Shown here: piece after piece, positions 7,357 to 13,928 of the stretch
How the letters are laid out: each line of letters begins with the position of its first letter
How positions within the stretch are numbered: position 1 is the stretch's first letter
Source of the DNA: an uncultured Bacilli bacterium
GTDB lineage: Bacteria; Bacillota_I; Bacilli_A; RFN20; CAG-288
Direction of reading: 5' to 3'
NCBI GenBank assembly: GCA_934725685.1
Contig: CAKVBX010000039.1
Location: forward strand, 1-13,930
DNA: 13,930 bases
Notes under the pieces: model-generated
Told to the model about the DNA's origin: nothing
Databases searched by the model: none
What the model saw: only the letters and a program-made list of their open reading frames with translations
Made by a program: the position numbers and the translations under genes

Positions 7357-8367
7357 ATGAAAATAGGGAAGAAAATCATACTTCTCACCGGCGTCCTGTT
7401 GTTAGTTTCCTGCGGAAAAGAAAACCCTTCTTTTTCGTCTACGTCGGAAGAGAAGAAAACAGAGAAAACGACTGAAGAAAAAGGAACTACGGTTTCTGAT
7501 TCCCTTGCCTCCGATACATTGGTTGAGGATTACCAGAAAGACCCCACGCCCGTCCTTCATTATTCTCTGGACAAGCAGGCTTCCTATCCTTATTCGCTTA
7601 CCATGATGGATGGGGTGGCGAAGAGTACGACGCTCAGTTTCAAAGTCGATCAGAAAATCCGCTCCGCGAATCTCTATACTCCGGAAGAAAATTTCAATCA
7701 GAACATTTCCTCTTCTAGTTTGGTGAGTACTGCAGATAGGTTCTACGATAAGAAGGATGGCTATGTTCTCGCCTATAACGCAAAGAAGAGCGCGGAATGG
7801 AAGGACATGAATCCGACCAGGAAATACACTTATGATGAGTATATTCAGAAATACGGAAAACTGATCAAGCCCCGTTATTTCTGCAGAGACAGCCATAATG
7901 AAGATGATGTGATTCCGGAGACGTATCAATCCGATGTTGCGGGAACGGAGGGATGCCATGAAGTCAATGCCATCTCCATGTATCGTTATTCCGACGGTGC
8001 CATTCTAGAGTCGGAACTGAAGAAGACAGAAGACGGATATCAGTTAGCCCTCATTCTCGATCCGGAGAAGGCGACGGTCTATTCCAAAGTGCAGACGAAG
8101 ATGACAGGAGGACTCTCCGCCTATCCACAGTTCAGCTCGTCAGAAATCACATTTCGGTTCGATGAGAAACTCAATCTTATCTCTGCAGATTCAAAGGACA
8201 CCTACCAGGCGAAGATAGCTCTGATCACAAGCAAGATCGATATGGAGGCACACTTCACCTATCTTCATAGCGAAGATGGAATTTTCCGGAAAGGAAAGTT
8301 GGAAAAACAGGTAAAAATACCTACAATGAAAGAAGAAATATTTGAAGGATATGAATTGATTGACTGA
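7357..8367 (+). CDS. Putative surface lipoprotein, function unknown (336 aa)
   Basis: The N-terminus (MKIGKKIILLTGVLLLVSC) is a lipoprotein signal peptide with lipobox LVSC. Cys19 would be lipidated and the mature protein anchored outside the membrane. A Ser/Thr/Glu/Lys-rich linker (about 20-60) is followed by a probably beta-rich domain (about 64-336) with many alternating hydrophobic segments, for example SSEITFRFDEKLNLISADS near 260-279. That pattern recalls LolA/LppX-like lipid-binding lipoproteins, but this is a weak inference. The mature part has just two more cysteines, Cys176 and Cys200, which could form a disulfide outside the cell. The signal peptide fixes the start at 7357, although no good ribosome binding site precedes it. 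The second lipoprotein gene follows 22 bases after this stop codon, in the same operon. The family is not recognised. Confidence 0.75.
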   Translation: MKIGKKIILLTGVLLLVSCGKENPSFSSTSEEKKTEKTTEEKGTTVSDSLASDTLVEDYQKDPTPVLHYSLDKQASYPYSLTMMDGVAKSTTLSFKVDQKIRSANLYTPEENFNQNISSSSLVSTADRFYDKKDGYVLAYNAKKSAEWKDMNPTRKYTYDEYIQKYGKLIKPRYFCRDSHNEDDVIPETYQSDVAGTEGCHEVNAISMYRYSDGAILESELKKTEDGYQLALILDPEKATVYSKVQTKMTGGLSAYPQFSSSEITFRFDEKLNLISADSKDTYQAKIALITSKIDMEAHFTYLHSEDGIFRKGKLEKQVKIPTMKEEIFEGYELID

Positions 8368-8389
8368 AAAGTCAGGAAAGGAAAAACAT

Positions 8390-10768
8390 ATGAAGAAACG
8401 TGTATTGATTCTCAGCAATATCGCATTGCTCGTCTTGGCAGGATGTGGAAGCAAGACTTCCGAAACAGGAAAGAATACGGCCACCGAAAATAAGCCGACG
8501 GATATGGTGGAAACCACGAAGCGGACCGAGAGCACCACCCCGACCAAGAACTACAACAAGACCAAGGGAGGCACCTTTTCTTCCGATATCAACCTCTCTC
8601 TTCTTGTGGCCGATCTGAACTCGACCATCAAGGATCTTCCAATCACCGCCAATTTCCGTACGAATGACGATGGTCTTCTCAATCTCTCCGACAACAACAA
8701 AGCGCTGGAACTGACGGCCGATCTCACCAAGGCAAACGCTTATACCAAGAAAGACGGAACCACTGTCTCCTCTGTCGATGCGGCCATCGATAACATCAAG
8801 GGGTTTACTAGTCTGGTCACTATTCCGGAACAGCTCTCCTCTCTTTCCAGTCTGATGCCTGTTTCTCTTTCCGGTGTCTTCCCGGGGCAGTACAAAGCCT
8901 TAGGCTATGAGTTTTCTAAGATGGTAGATACCCTCGATGCCGCAGAGGATAAAAGTGCGGCACTGAAATCGCTCGGTCAGGAATCCATCTCCCTCTATCT
9001 CAATGACGTCTATACTAGCACCTATGAAGCCCATGACAATCAGAAGGTCAGAGCCTATCAGAGGAACGAAACCAGTTATGACATGGATACTTCCGGACTC
9101 GATTCCATCCTGGAAATGATCACCATTCTTCAGGAACTCGATATCTCTGAAATCCAGAAACTCGATTTTGTTTCCTTGATTGACAATATCGAGAACGGAA
9201 CCGTTATTTCGGATGCGACCAATGAGACAATCAGAAATGCTTATGAAACCATCAAGAAGTTCGGTGATATCTTTGTCGGTGGCATCGGTCTCGACAAGAC
9301 CGGTAAGACTAATGAAGACGGAACCATTGATGCCGGCTTTAAACTCTATCTCAACGAATATGGACTCGGTCAGCTGAAGAAGACATTGATTGAGGAAATT
9401 TCCTCCATCGAGTCGGTCCCTTCCATTGTTGCCTCGCTGCTCGATAACATTGAATTCACGGATTTCAGCATTGGTATCGATCTCTACAAAGGATTGGACG
9501 AGTATACGCATTTCGGCGGATTCGATTTCGACCTTGCATTCAATCTCGGAACGACTGCGAACAATATTACTATTTCCTTGGATATGGACCATGATTCCGG
9601 AAAAGATTTGTCCGCCGACTATTTCACCGCCTTGGATCAGAAGAACAATACCTTCAAACAAACGGCGGATACATTCGATACTTATTATGATGCCATCGGC
9701 AAGGCGGTTTCTTACTATGACGGAGATTATGATAACAGTGGCATGGATCTCCGCAAAGAAAACGGAGAGGTCCTCAAGGCGGCTGTCATTGAGTATGACA
9801 CACTTTCAGAAGAGGTGAAGTACATGCTGACGGATGCCTTCAAGAAAGAAGACATCATGACAAAATATGAGGAAGGAAGAAAAGTCCTCACCGATGCCAT
9901 CGCTGACTACAATGCTGCTTATACAAAAGAAACCAACCATTCCATTTCGACGATTTCTTCGAAATTAAAGAAGGCTTCTGAATATGAATACTGGAAGGAA
10001 GCATTCGAAGAGGAAGATGAGGAAACTTATCAGAAGGCAAGAGAAGTGGAAGTAAACGAACTTACCTCAGTTGAAAATAATGTTAACTCCTATATCGAAA
10101 ACATTAACGCTCTCGATGCGAATAGCAGCGATACGGAAATCGAGAAGATGCTCAAGACGGAACTCAACAATATCAGAAACACTATCAAAAATTATAAACC
10201 GACTTCGTTCTTCGGTATCACCTCTCCGGCCAAGTATTCGGACAGTATTCTTTTCGGAGAAGACCTCATTCTGAGGAAAGATGCTCTCCTCCTTACCGAT
10301 GAAGGCAGCAAACTCTATGCGGTTGAGACCGGTGCCATCGATTACTTCGTTAAGCATCTCTCTGTTCTGCTTAAGGATACATCTAAGACTTCTCAGGAAA
10401 TTACAGATGCCTTCAGCACGTATTCCAAGAACTATGCCTTCAATCTCACTTCCTCTTCTTCGATGATCGGCAGTGATATAGCCTCCGAATATCTCCACAG
10501 CCAAGCTTTGGAAAAGACAAAGAATGATTATATGACTGCCGTGGCTCCTTATGTTCAGGAAACTATCGATATGGTCCTGGATGAATATCAGAAACTGAAG
10601 GCAGATGCTTCCTCTGTCAATAAAGCGGAATGGCTTGTCATTTCCAAGGCACAGAGTAAAGTGATGCAGAATATCTGTAACCGCGAGCTTGCCGTCTATG
10701 GCGAGATGTTGAATGAAGATTCCTATACGTTCCTCAATCAGCTTGTCAAGATGGGAAATAGTCTCTGA
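8390..10768 (+). CDS. Large putative surface lipoprotein, function unknown (792 aa)
   Basis: ATG 8390 gives the lipoprotein signal MKKRVLILSNIALLVLAGC with lipobox LAGC (Cys19) and a good AGGAAAGGA site. A longer reading from TTG 8360 would overlap the preceding gene and bury the signal, so it is not used. After a Thr/Lys/Glu linker (about 20-62), residues 63-450 look like a mixed alpha/beta domain with strand-like segments (SLYLNDVYTSTYEA, DAGFKLYLNEYGLG, NITISLDMDHDSG). From about 455 to the end, the protein is highly charged and helical, with long Glu/Lys-rich stretches. The mature protein has one other cysteine, in QNICNREL near the end. It sits 22 bases after the smaller lipoprotein gene and before a strong terminator. 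The pair may bind a ligand or act in the envelope together. No catalytic motif or known domain is recognised. Confidence 0.75.
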   Translation: MKKRVLILSNIALLVLAGCGSKTSETGKNTATENKPTDMVETTKRTESTTPTKNYNKTKGGTFSSDINLSLLVADLNSTIKDLPITANFRTNDDGLLNLSDNNKALELTADLTKANAYTKKDGTTVSSVDAAIDNIKGFTSLVTIPEQLSSLSSLMPVSLSGVFPGQYKALGYEFSKMVDTLDAAEDKSAALKSLGQESISLYLNDVYTSTYEAHDNQKVRAYQRNETSYDMDTSGLDSILEMITILQELDISEIQKLDFVSLIDNIENGTVISDATNETIRNAYETIKKFGDIFVGGIGLDKTGKTNEDGTIDAGFKLYLNEYGLGQLKKTLIEEISSIESVPSIVASLLDNIEFTDFSIGIDLYKGLDEYTHFGGFDFDLAFNLGTTANNITISLDMDHDSGKDLSADYFTALDQKNNTFKQTADTFDTYYDAIGKAVSYYDGDYDNSGMDLRKENGEVLKAAVIEYDTLSEEVKYMLTDAFKKEDIMTKYEEGRKVLTDAIADYNAAYTKETNHSISTISSKLKKASEYEYWKEAFEEEDEETYQKAREVEVNELTSVENNVNSYIENINALDANSSDTEIEKMLKTELNNIRNTIKNYKPTSFFGITSPAKYSDSILFGEDLILRKDALLLTDEGSKLYAVETGAIDYFVKHLSVLLKDTSKTSQEITDAFSTYSKNYAFNLTSSSSMIGSDIASEYLHSQALEKTKNDYMTAVAPYVQETIDMVLDEYQKLKADASSVNKAEWLVISKAQSKVMQNICNRELAVYGEMLNEDSYTFLNQLVKMGNSL

Positions 10769-10793
10769 ATCCCGAACTGAAAACGTAACCTTG

Positions 10794-10821
10794 GGACAGC
10801 GCCGATTGCGCTGTCCTTTTT
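10794..10821 (+). terminator. Intrinsic terminator of the lipoprotein operon
   Basis: A perfect 9-bp stem, GGACAGCGC (10794-10802) with GCGCTGTCC (10808-10816), closes a five-base loop and is followed by five T residues. It lies 25 bases after the stop of the large lipoprotein gene and separates it from the DUF1538-PII operon. Confidence 0.92.
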
Positions 10822-10832
10822 CGACATGATAT

Positions 10833-10861
10833 TCGACAGAATCCGTTTATTTAGATATAGG
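10833..10861 (+). promoter_or_regulatory. Candidate promoter of the DUF1538-PII operon
   Basis: TCGACA (10833-10838, 5 of 6 to the -35 consensus) and TATAGG (10856-10861, 4 of 6 to the -10 consensus) are separated by 17 bases. This would give a leader of about 45 bases carrying GGAGGG (10901-10906), eight bases before ATG 10915. The location directly after a strong terminator supports a new transcription unit. Confidence 0.45.
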
Positions 10862-10914
10862 AATAAGAGTGCCGATTCGTTAAAATATTAAGTACAGATT
10901 GGAGGGTAAACGAC

Positions 10915-12585
10915 ATGCTAAAAGAAACACTGTCTCGCCTCAAAGAAGCTTCCCTTTCCATCCTTCCTGTCGTGGTGATGGTTCTGATTTTCAATTTTGC
11001 CATTCCTGGGATGAGTCTGGAGTCCGGAGGAGAGAAATTCGGGCCGGTCTTGGTCTCTCTTCTCATCTCGGTCATTCCGCTGATTCTGGGGACCGCTCTG
11101 TTTTCCATCGGTGCTGAAAAGTCGGTCGCAAAAATCGGAGAAGTGGTCGGAACAACTCTGACAAAACGGAAATCTATCGTTCTTCTTCTGCTCATTTCGT
11201 TTCTTTTGGGTATTCTGGCGACGATTGCAGAACCAGATCTTACCGTTCTTGCTTCCCGTATTTCCGAAAGCGGACCGAACTGGTCTTTGATCATTATCGC
11301 CGCTATCGGCGTCGGTCTTTTTCTTGTTGTTTCCATCCTCCGTGTCGTTTATGACAAGCCATTGAAATATTGGCTTGCGATGGGATATGGGCTTGTCTTT
11401 ACTCTCGGTCTTTTCGCAGACCCCGATTTCTTCTCCATCATCTTTGATGCCGGTGGCGTTACAACAGGTGTTATCACTGTTCCGTTCATCATTGCACTCG
11501 GCATGGGTGTTGCCCGTGTCCTAGGCGGAGAGAATGCAGAAGATGATTCCTTCGGTTATTCCGGTCTTTGCTCTCTCGGTACAGTTCTTGCTGCCATGGT
11601 CTTTTCTGTCGTCATCAAAAGGACCGGGGCCTTAGACGGCATTCAGCAGGTCATCGAAGAGAAATTCGATATCGGAAATATCACTTCCTCCACTGATTCC
11701 ATGATGATTCCTCTGGAGAACTATGCGCAACTTGGGAAACTCTATCTTCATAATTCCCTTTCTTCTTTGAAGGATGTCTCGCTATCCATCACCCCGATTG
11801 TTCTCTTCTTTGTCATCTTCAATTTCTTTGCCAAAATAAAAGGGAAAGCCTTAGGCTCCATCGTTATCGGTTTCGTTTATACGTTCTTCGGCATGGTCTT
11901 CTTCTTCCTTGGTGCAGAGAGTGGATTCATTCCGGTTGCCACTGCTTTAGGAAAGTGGTTTTCTTCCGGTATTGTGAGCGGAGAAAATCTCCTATGGTTA
12001 TTTGCAATTGTCTGTGTCGTTCTCGGCTTTATCGCCATGCTTGCCGAACCGAGTGTCCGTGTTCTTGCCGTCAATGTTTCCGAAGTCTCCCGGGGTGTTA
12101 TTTCCAAGAACATCATTTATGTTGCCTTGGGAGCAGCGACTTCTCTTGCCCTTCTCATGAATGTCTTCCGTGTCACCTACAATATCGATTTCATATATTT
12201 TATCGTCCCTCTGTTCTTATTGGCGCTCTTGCTTTCCTTCCTCTCTCCTGATATTTATGTCGGCATCGCTATCGATGCTGCCGGTGTGGCGACAGGAACG
12301 ATGGCGAGCTGTTTCTTCTTGCCGATGTTTATCGGTTATGCGAGTACCATCTATGCCTCGGATCTGATGGGAAACAAGACCCTTGGTTCTGCCATCATGA
12401 AGAATGGTTTCGGTGTTGTTGGTCTGATGTCGGTCATGCCTATCATTGCCGTGGAAGTGGTTGGTATCATTGCGGTCATGAAGACGGAGTTGGCCTATCG
12501 AAAAGCGCTCGCCCAGGTTTTCGAACCGGACGACAGTCAGATTATCCATCTCCCCTCTCAGGTGGAAGAAAGCGTAGGTGCCTGA
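10915..12585 (+). CDS. DUF1538-type polytopic membrane protein, probable PII-regulated transporter
   Basis: This 556-residue membrane protein consists of two homologous halves. SLSILPVVVMVLIFNF (13-28) repeats as SLSITPIVLFFVIFNF (289-304), FSIGAE (63-68) as FFLGAE (330-335), ATIAEPDLTVLA (102-113) as AMLAEPSVRVLA (374-385), ILRVVYD (141-147) as VFRVTYN (417-423), and FDAGGVTTGVITVPFI (177-192) as IDAAGVATGTMASCFF (453-468). The offset is about 276 residues. The conserved AEP and D-A-[GA]-G-V-x-T-G motifs inside hydrophobic segments look like ligand or ion sites. I assign it to DUF1538 from memory of the family. Its function is unproven. Two-fold internal repeats are typical of transporters. 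The two PII-like genes immediately downstream suggest that its activity is gated by PII binding, as AmtB is by GlnK. The start has a clear GGAGGG site. Confidence 0.82.
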   Translation: MLKETLSRLKEASLSILPVVVMVLIFNFAIPGMSLESGGEKFGPVLVSLLISVIPLILGTALFSIGAEKSVAKIGEVVGTTLTKRKSIVLLLLISFLLGILATIAEPDLTVLASRISESGPNWSLIIIAAIGVGLFLVVSILRVVYDKPLKYWLAMGYGLVFTLGLFADPDFFSIIFDAGGVTTGVITVPFIIALGMGVARVLGGENAEDDSFGYSGLCSLGTVLAAMVFSVVIKRTGALDGIQQVIEEKFDIGNITSSTDSMMIPLENYAQLGKLYLHNSLSSLKDVSLSITPIVLFFVIFNFFAKIKGKALGSIVIGFVYTFFGMVFFFLGAESGFIPVATALGKWFSSGIVSGENLLWLFAIVCVVLGFIAMLAEPSVRVLAVNVSEVSRGVISKNIIYVALGAATSLALLMNVFRVTYNIDFIYFIVPLFLLALLLSFLSPDIYVGIAIDAAGVATGTMASCFFLPMFIGYASTIYASDLMGNKTLGSAIMKNGFGVVGLMSVMPIIAVEVVGIIAVMKTELAYRKALAQVFEPDDSQIIHLPSQVEESVGA

Positions 12586-12586
12586 T

Positions 12587-13042
12587 ATGAAAAACTGGTT
12601 ATTCCGAAGAATCAAGGCGGTTGATAAAGAAAAACGTGTCAAGGATATCGAACCTTTTGAAAAAAGAGAGAAGGTTTATCCTCTGTCCGTCGTGTTTACC
12701 ATCGTCAACCGAGATCAGTCGAAGTTCTATATCGATGCCTATAGCGAAATCGGTGCTTCGATGTCGATGATTCTGTACTCCTATTCGATGCCACCGGAGC
12801 AGTATCGGAACATCTTAGGAAGCGATTCGACAAAGAAGGAAATCATTCTGACGTTCTGTCGGGAAGAGAAGGTGAAGGAAGTGCTCGGGATTGCCAAGGA
12901 ACGCTTTGCGATTTCTCCTATGGCAAAAGGCATCGCCTTTAGCTGCCCAATTGATGCTGTCAGTGGCATTGCAGTCTACAAGTTCTTGGCCGATCAGAAT
13001 GAGAATGTGAGGAAACAGGAAAATGGAAAACAAAGAGACTAA
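12587..13042 (+). CDS. Divergent PII-like protein with basic N-terminal extension
   Basis: From ATG 12587 the product has 151 residues. Residues 31-133 have the PII ferredoxin-like pattern: strand YPLSVVFTIVNR, a helix, a short T-loop region (SMILYSYSMPPEQYRNILG, 60-78), strand KKEIILTFC, helix EEKVKEVLGIAKERF and strand KGIAFSCPID. It is degenerate. The RGTG-type T-loop entry and the B-loop glycines seen in the next gene's product are missing, so nucleotide binding may be lost or altered. About 30 extra residues at the N-terminus are basic and charged (MKNWLFRRIKAVDKEKR) and could contact the membrane or the partner. The start is one base after the DUF1538 stop. GTG 12578 would overlap that gene and is less likely, because AGGTG sits well placed for ATG 12587. 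The 3' end overlaps the second PII gene by 20 bases. It probably acts as an adaptor or as part of mixed trimers. Confidence 0.72.
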   Translation: MKNWLFRRIKAVDKEKRVKDIEPFEKREKVYPLSVVFTIVNRDQSKFYIDAYSEIGASMSMILYSYSMPPEQYRNILGSDSTKKEIILTFCREEKVKEVLGIAKERFAISPMAKGIAFSCPIDAVSGIAVYKFLADQNENVRKQENGKQRD

Positions 13043-13373
13043 ATACGAATTGATTCTTGCTATCGTCAATAAGGGATTGACGGACCTTGTCATGAACGCC
13101 GCTAATGCGGCAGGAGGAAGAGGCGGTACAATTTCCGTGGCGAGAGGAACCGGAAATCCGGAACTTGCCAAGTTCTATGGTATCGCCATCCAACCGGAAA
13201 AGGAGATTGTCTTCATCGTTGTCGATAGGGCCATCAAGGATGCCGTCATGAAGAAAATCTATGATGATGCCGGTATCGGTACTCAGGGACAGGGTATTAT
13301 TGTCTCTCTTCCAATCACGGATGCCGTCGGCCTTACGCCGATCAAAGAATCCGAAGAAGAAAAAGAAGACTGA
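13023..13373 (+). CDS. PII-like signal protein with shortened T-loop (P-II family)
   Basis: This 116-residue protein has the length and strand-helix order of a PII subunit: KYELILAIVNKG (7-18), helix TDLVMNAANAAG, GGRGGTISVARGTG (31-44), a short loop to FYGIAI, strand KEIVFIVV (60-67), helix, then GIGTQGQGIIVSLPI (84-98). The last segment aligns with the B-loop and following strand of GlnB/GlnK (G-x-x-G-D-G-K-I-F-V-S-P). The T-loop is shorter and different from GlnB, and the classical modified Tyr51 context is not recognisable. Uridylylation control is therefore unlikely. The tail (107-116) is strongly acidic. It overlaps the divergent PII gene by 20 bases, a sign of coupled translation, with AGGAAA just before ATG 13023. 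It probably binds a nucleotide or other small ligand and docks on the DUF1538 protein. The effector is unknown. Confidence 0.82.
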   Translation: MENKETKYELILAIVNKGLTDLVMNAANAAGGRGGTISVARGTGNPELAKFYGIAIQPEKEIVFIVVDRAIKDAVMKKIYDDAGIGTQGQGIIVSLPITDAVGLTPIKESEEEKED

Positions 13374-13389
13374 TTCTATTTATCGTAAT

Positions 13390-13431
13390 GGATTCCTTAC
13401 TTGTTTCTTATTGAGTGCGGAATCCGTTTTT
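13390..13431 (+). terminator. Probable terminator of the DUF1538-PII operon
   Basis: GGATTCC (13390-13396) pairs with GGAATCC (13419-13425), followed by G and five T residues. After one mismatch the stem continues as TACTT against GAGTG with wobble pairs. It begins 17 bases after the second PII stop codon. Confidence 0.7.
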
Positions 13432-13483
13432 CAAACACAAAAACAGGATGTGGTACAACAGGGACACAATCTAGAATGTTGTT

Positions 13484-13873
13484 TTATTCATCTCCGATTT
13501 TGATTTCGCCATCTTGTGTGAAGAACCAAAAATAACCGCTATAGAAAATGTGTTCGCAATAGTCAAAAAAGTCTACCATTGCATATTGGTTATCTTTTAT
13601 CGGATAAATCATACGGATTCCATTTGAAGCGTAGTTTCGGGTGAGTGGCCCTCCGACAATTTCTGCAATTTCATAGAGGTCCATTCCGAACCGCAACCGA
13701 TAGAAATCATTCTCGGAGTGATTCTGATTAGGATAGCCCTTTATTTTCAGAATATTCTCTTCACTATAAGATTGGGTGACGATATAGTTTTGATTTTCAT
13801 ACTGAAAAACAGAGATGGCATAGGTGCTATGGTCATATTTCACATTTTTCTGTTTAAATACTGATTTGCACAT
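13484..13873 (-). CDS. Hypothetical small protein, possible BamE/SmpA-like fold
   Basis: This 129-residue reading frame is transcribed toward the PII operon. It is visibly richer in A+T than its neighbours. The central segment RFGMDLYEIAEIVGGP (61-76) recalls the paired-helix motif of small BamE/SmpA-like or BLIP-like secreted proteins (GM-x-x-x-E-[IV]-x-x-x-[LV]-G-x-P), and strand-like aromatic segments follow (IRMIYPIKDNQYAMVDFFDY). That fold is usually found in lipoproteins, but no signal peptide is visible from ATG 13873, and the frame is closed by a TGA four codons upstream (plus 13883-13885). No Shine-Dalgarno sequence precedes the ATG. It may be an intact cytosolic protein or the remnant of a secreted one that lost its 5' end. 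The coherent amino-acid composition and lack of a plus-strand gene here support real coding. Confidence 0.55.
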   Translation of the reverse strand: MCKSVFKQKNVKYDHSTYAISVFQYENQNYIVTQSYSEENILKIKGYPNQNHSENDFYRLRFGMDLYEIAEIVGGPLTRNYASNGIRMIYPIKDNQYAMVDFFDYCEHIFYSGYFWFFTQDGEIKIGDE

Positions 13874-13898
13874 GGGGTCACTTCAGTCACAGTGGGGT

Positions 13899-13928
13899 AT
13901 AATATTCCAGCCAGTTTGCTGGCAACAA
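13899..13928 (-). promoter_or_regulatory. Weak candidate promoter of the hypothetical gene
   Basis: On the minus strand TATTAT (plus 13899-13904) lies about 25 bases before ATG 13873. TTGTTG (plus 13923-13928) precedes it at an 18-base spacing and matches only the first half of a -35 box. An inverted repeat GCCAG-N4-CTGGC (13910-13923) lies between the two and could be an operator. The window ends here, so the region cannot be judged fully. Confidence 0.25.

Noticed and set aside
8360..8389. Upstream TTG start giving an 802-residue large lipoprotein
   Set aside because: It would place ten charged residues before the signal peptide and overlap the previous gene. ATG 8390 has a better ribosome binding site and a correct lipoprotein signal.
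8900..9661. Minus-strand open frame of 253 codons inside the large lipoprotein gene
   Set aside because: The plus strand has a lipoprotein signal, a good start site and an operon terminator. The antisense product is an Ile/Gly/Glu-rich string typical of the complement of a coding strand.
12578..12586. GTG start adding three residues to the divergent PII-like protein
   Set aside because: ATG 12587 has AGGTG at a suitable spacing and gives a cleaner stop-start junction with the DUF1538 gene.
13456..13484. Possible ACAAC/GTTGT hairpin followed by a T-run near the end of the hypothetical gene
   Set aside because: The stem is only five base pairs with a long loop and is much weaker than the hairpin at 13390-13431.
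13898..13903. Plus-strand TATAAT near the window end
   Set aside because: There is no matching -35 box upstream. The site is part of a partly symmetrical A/T stretch and no gene follows before the window ends.
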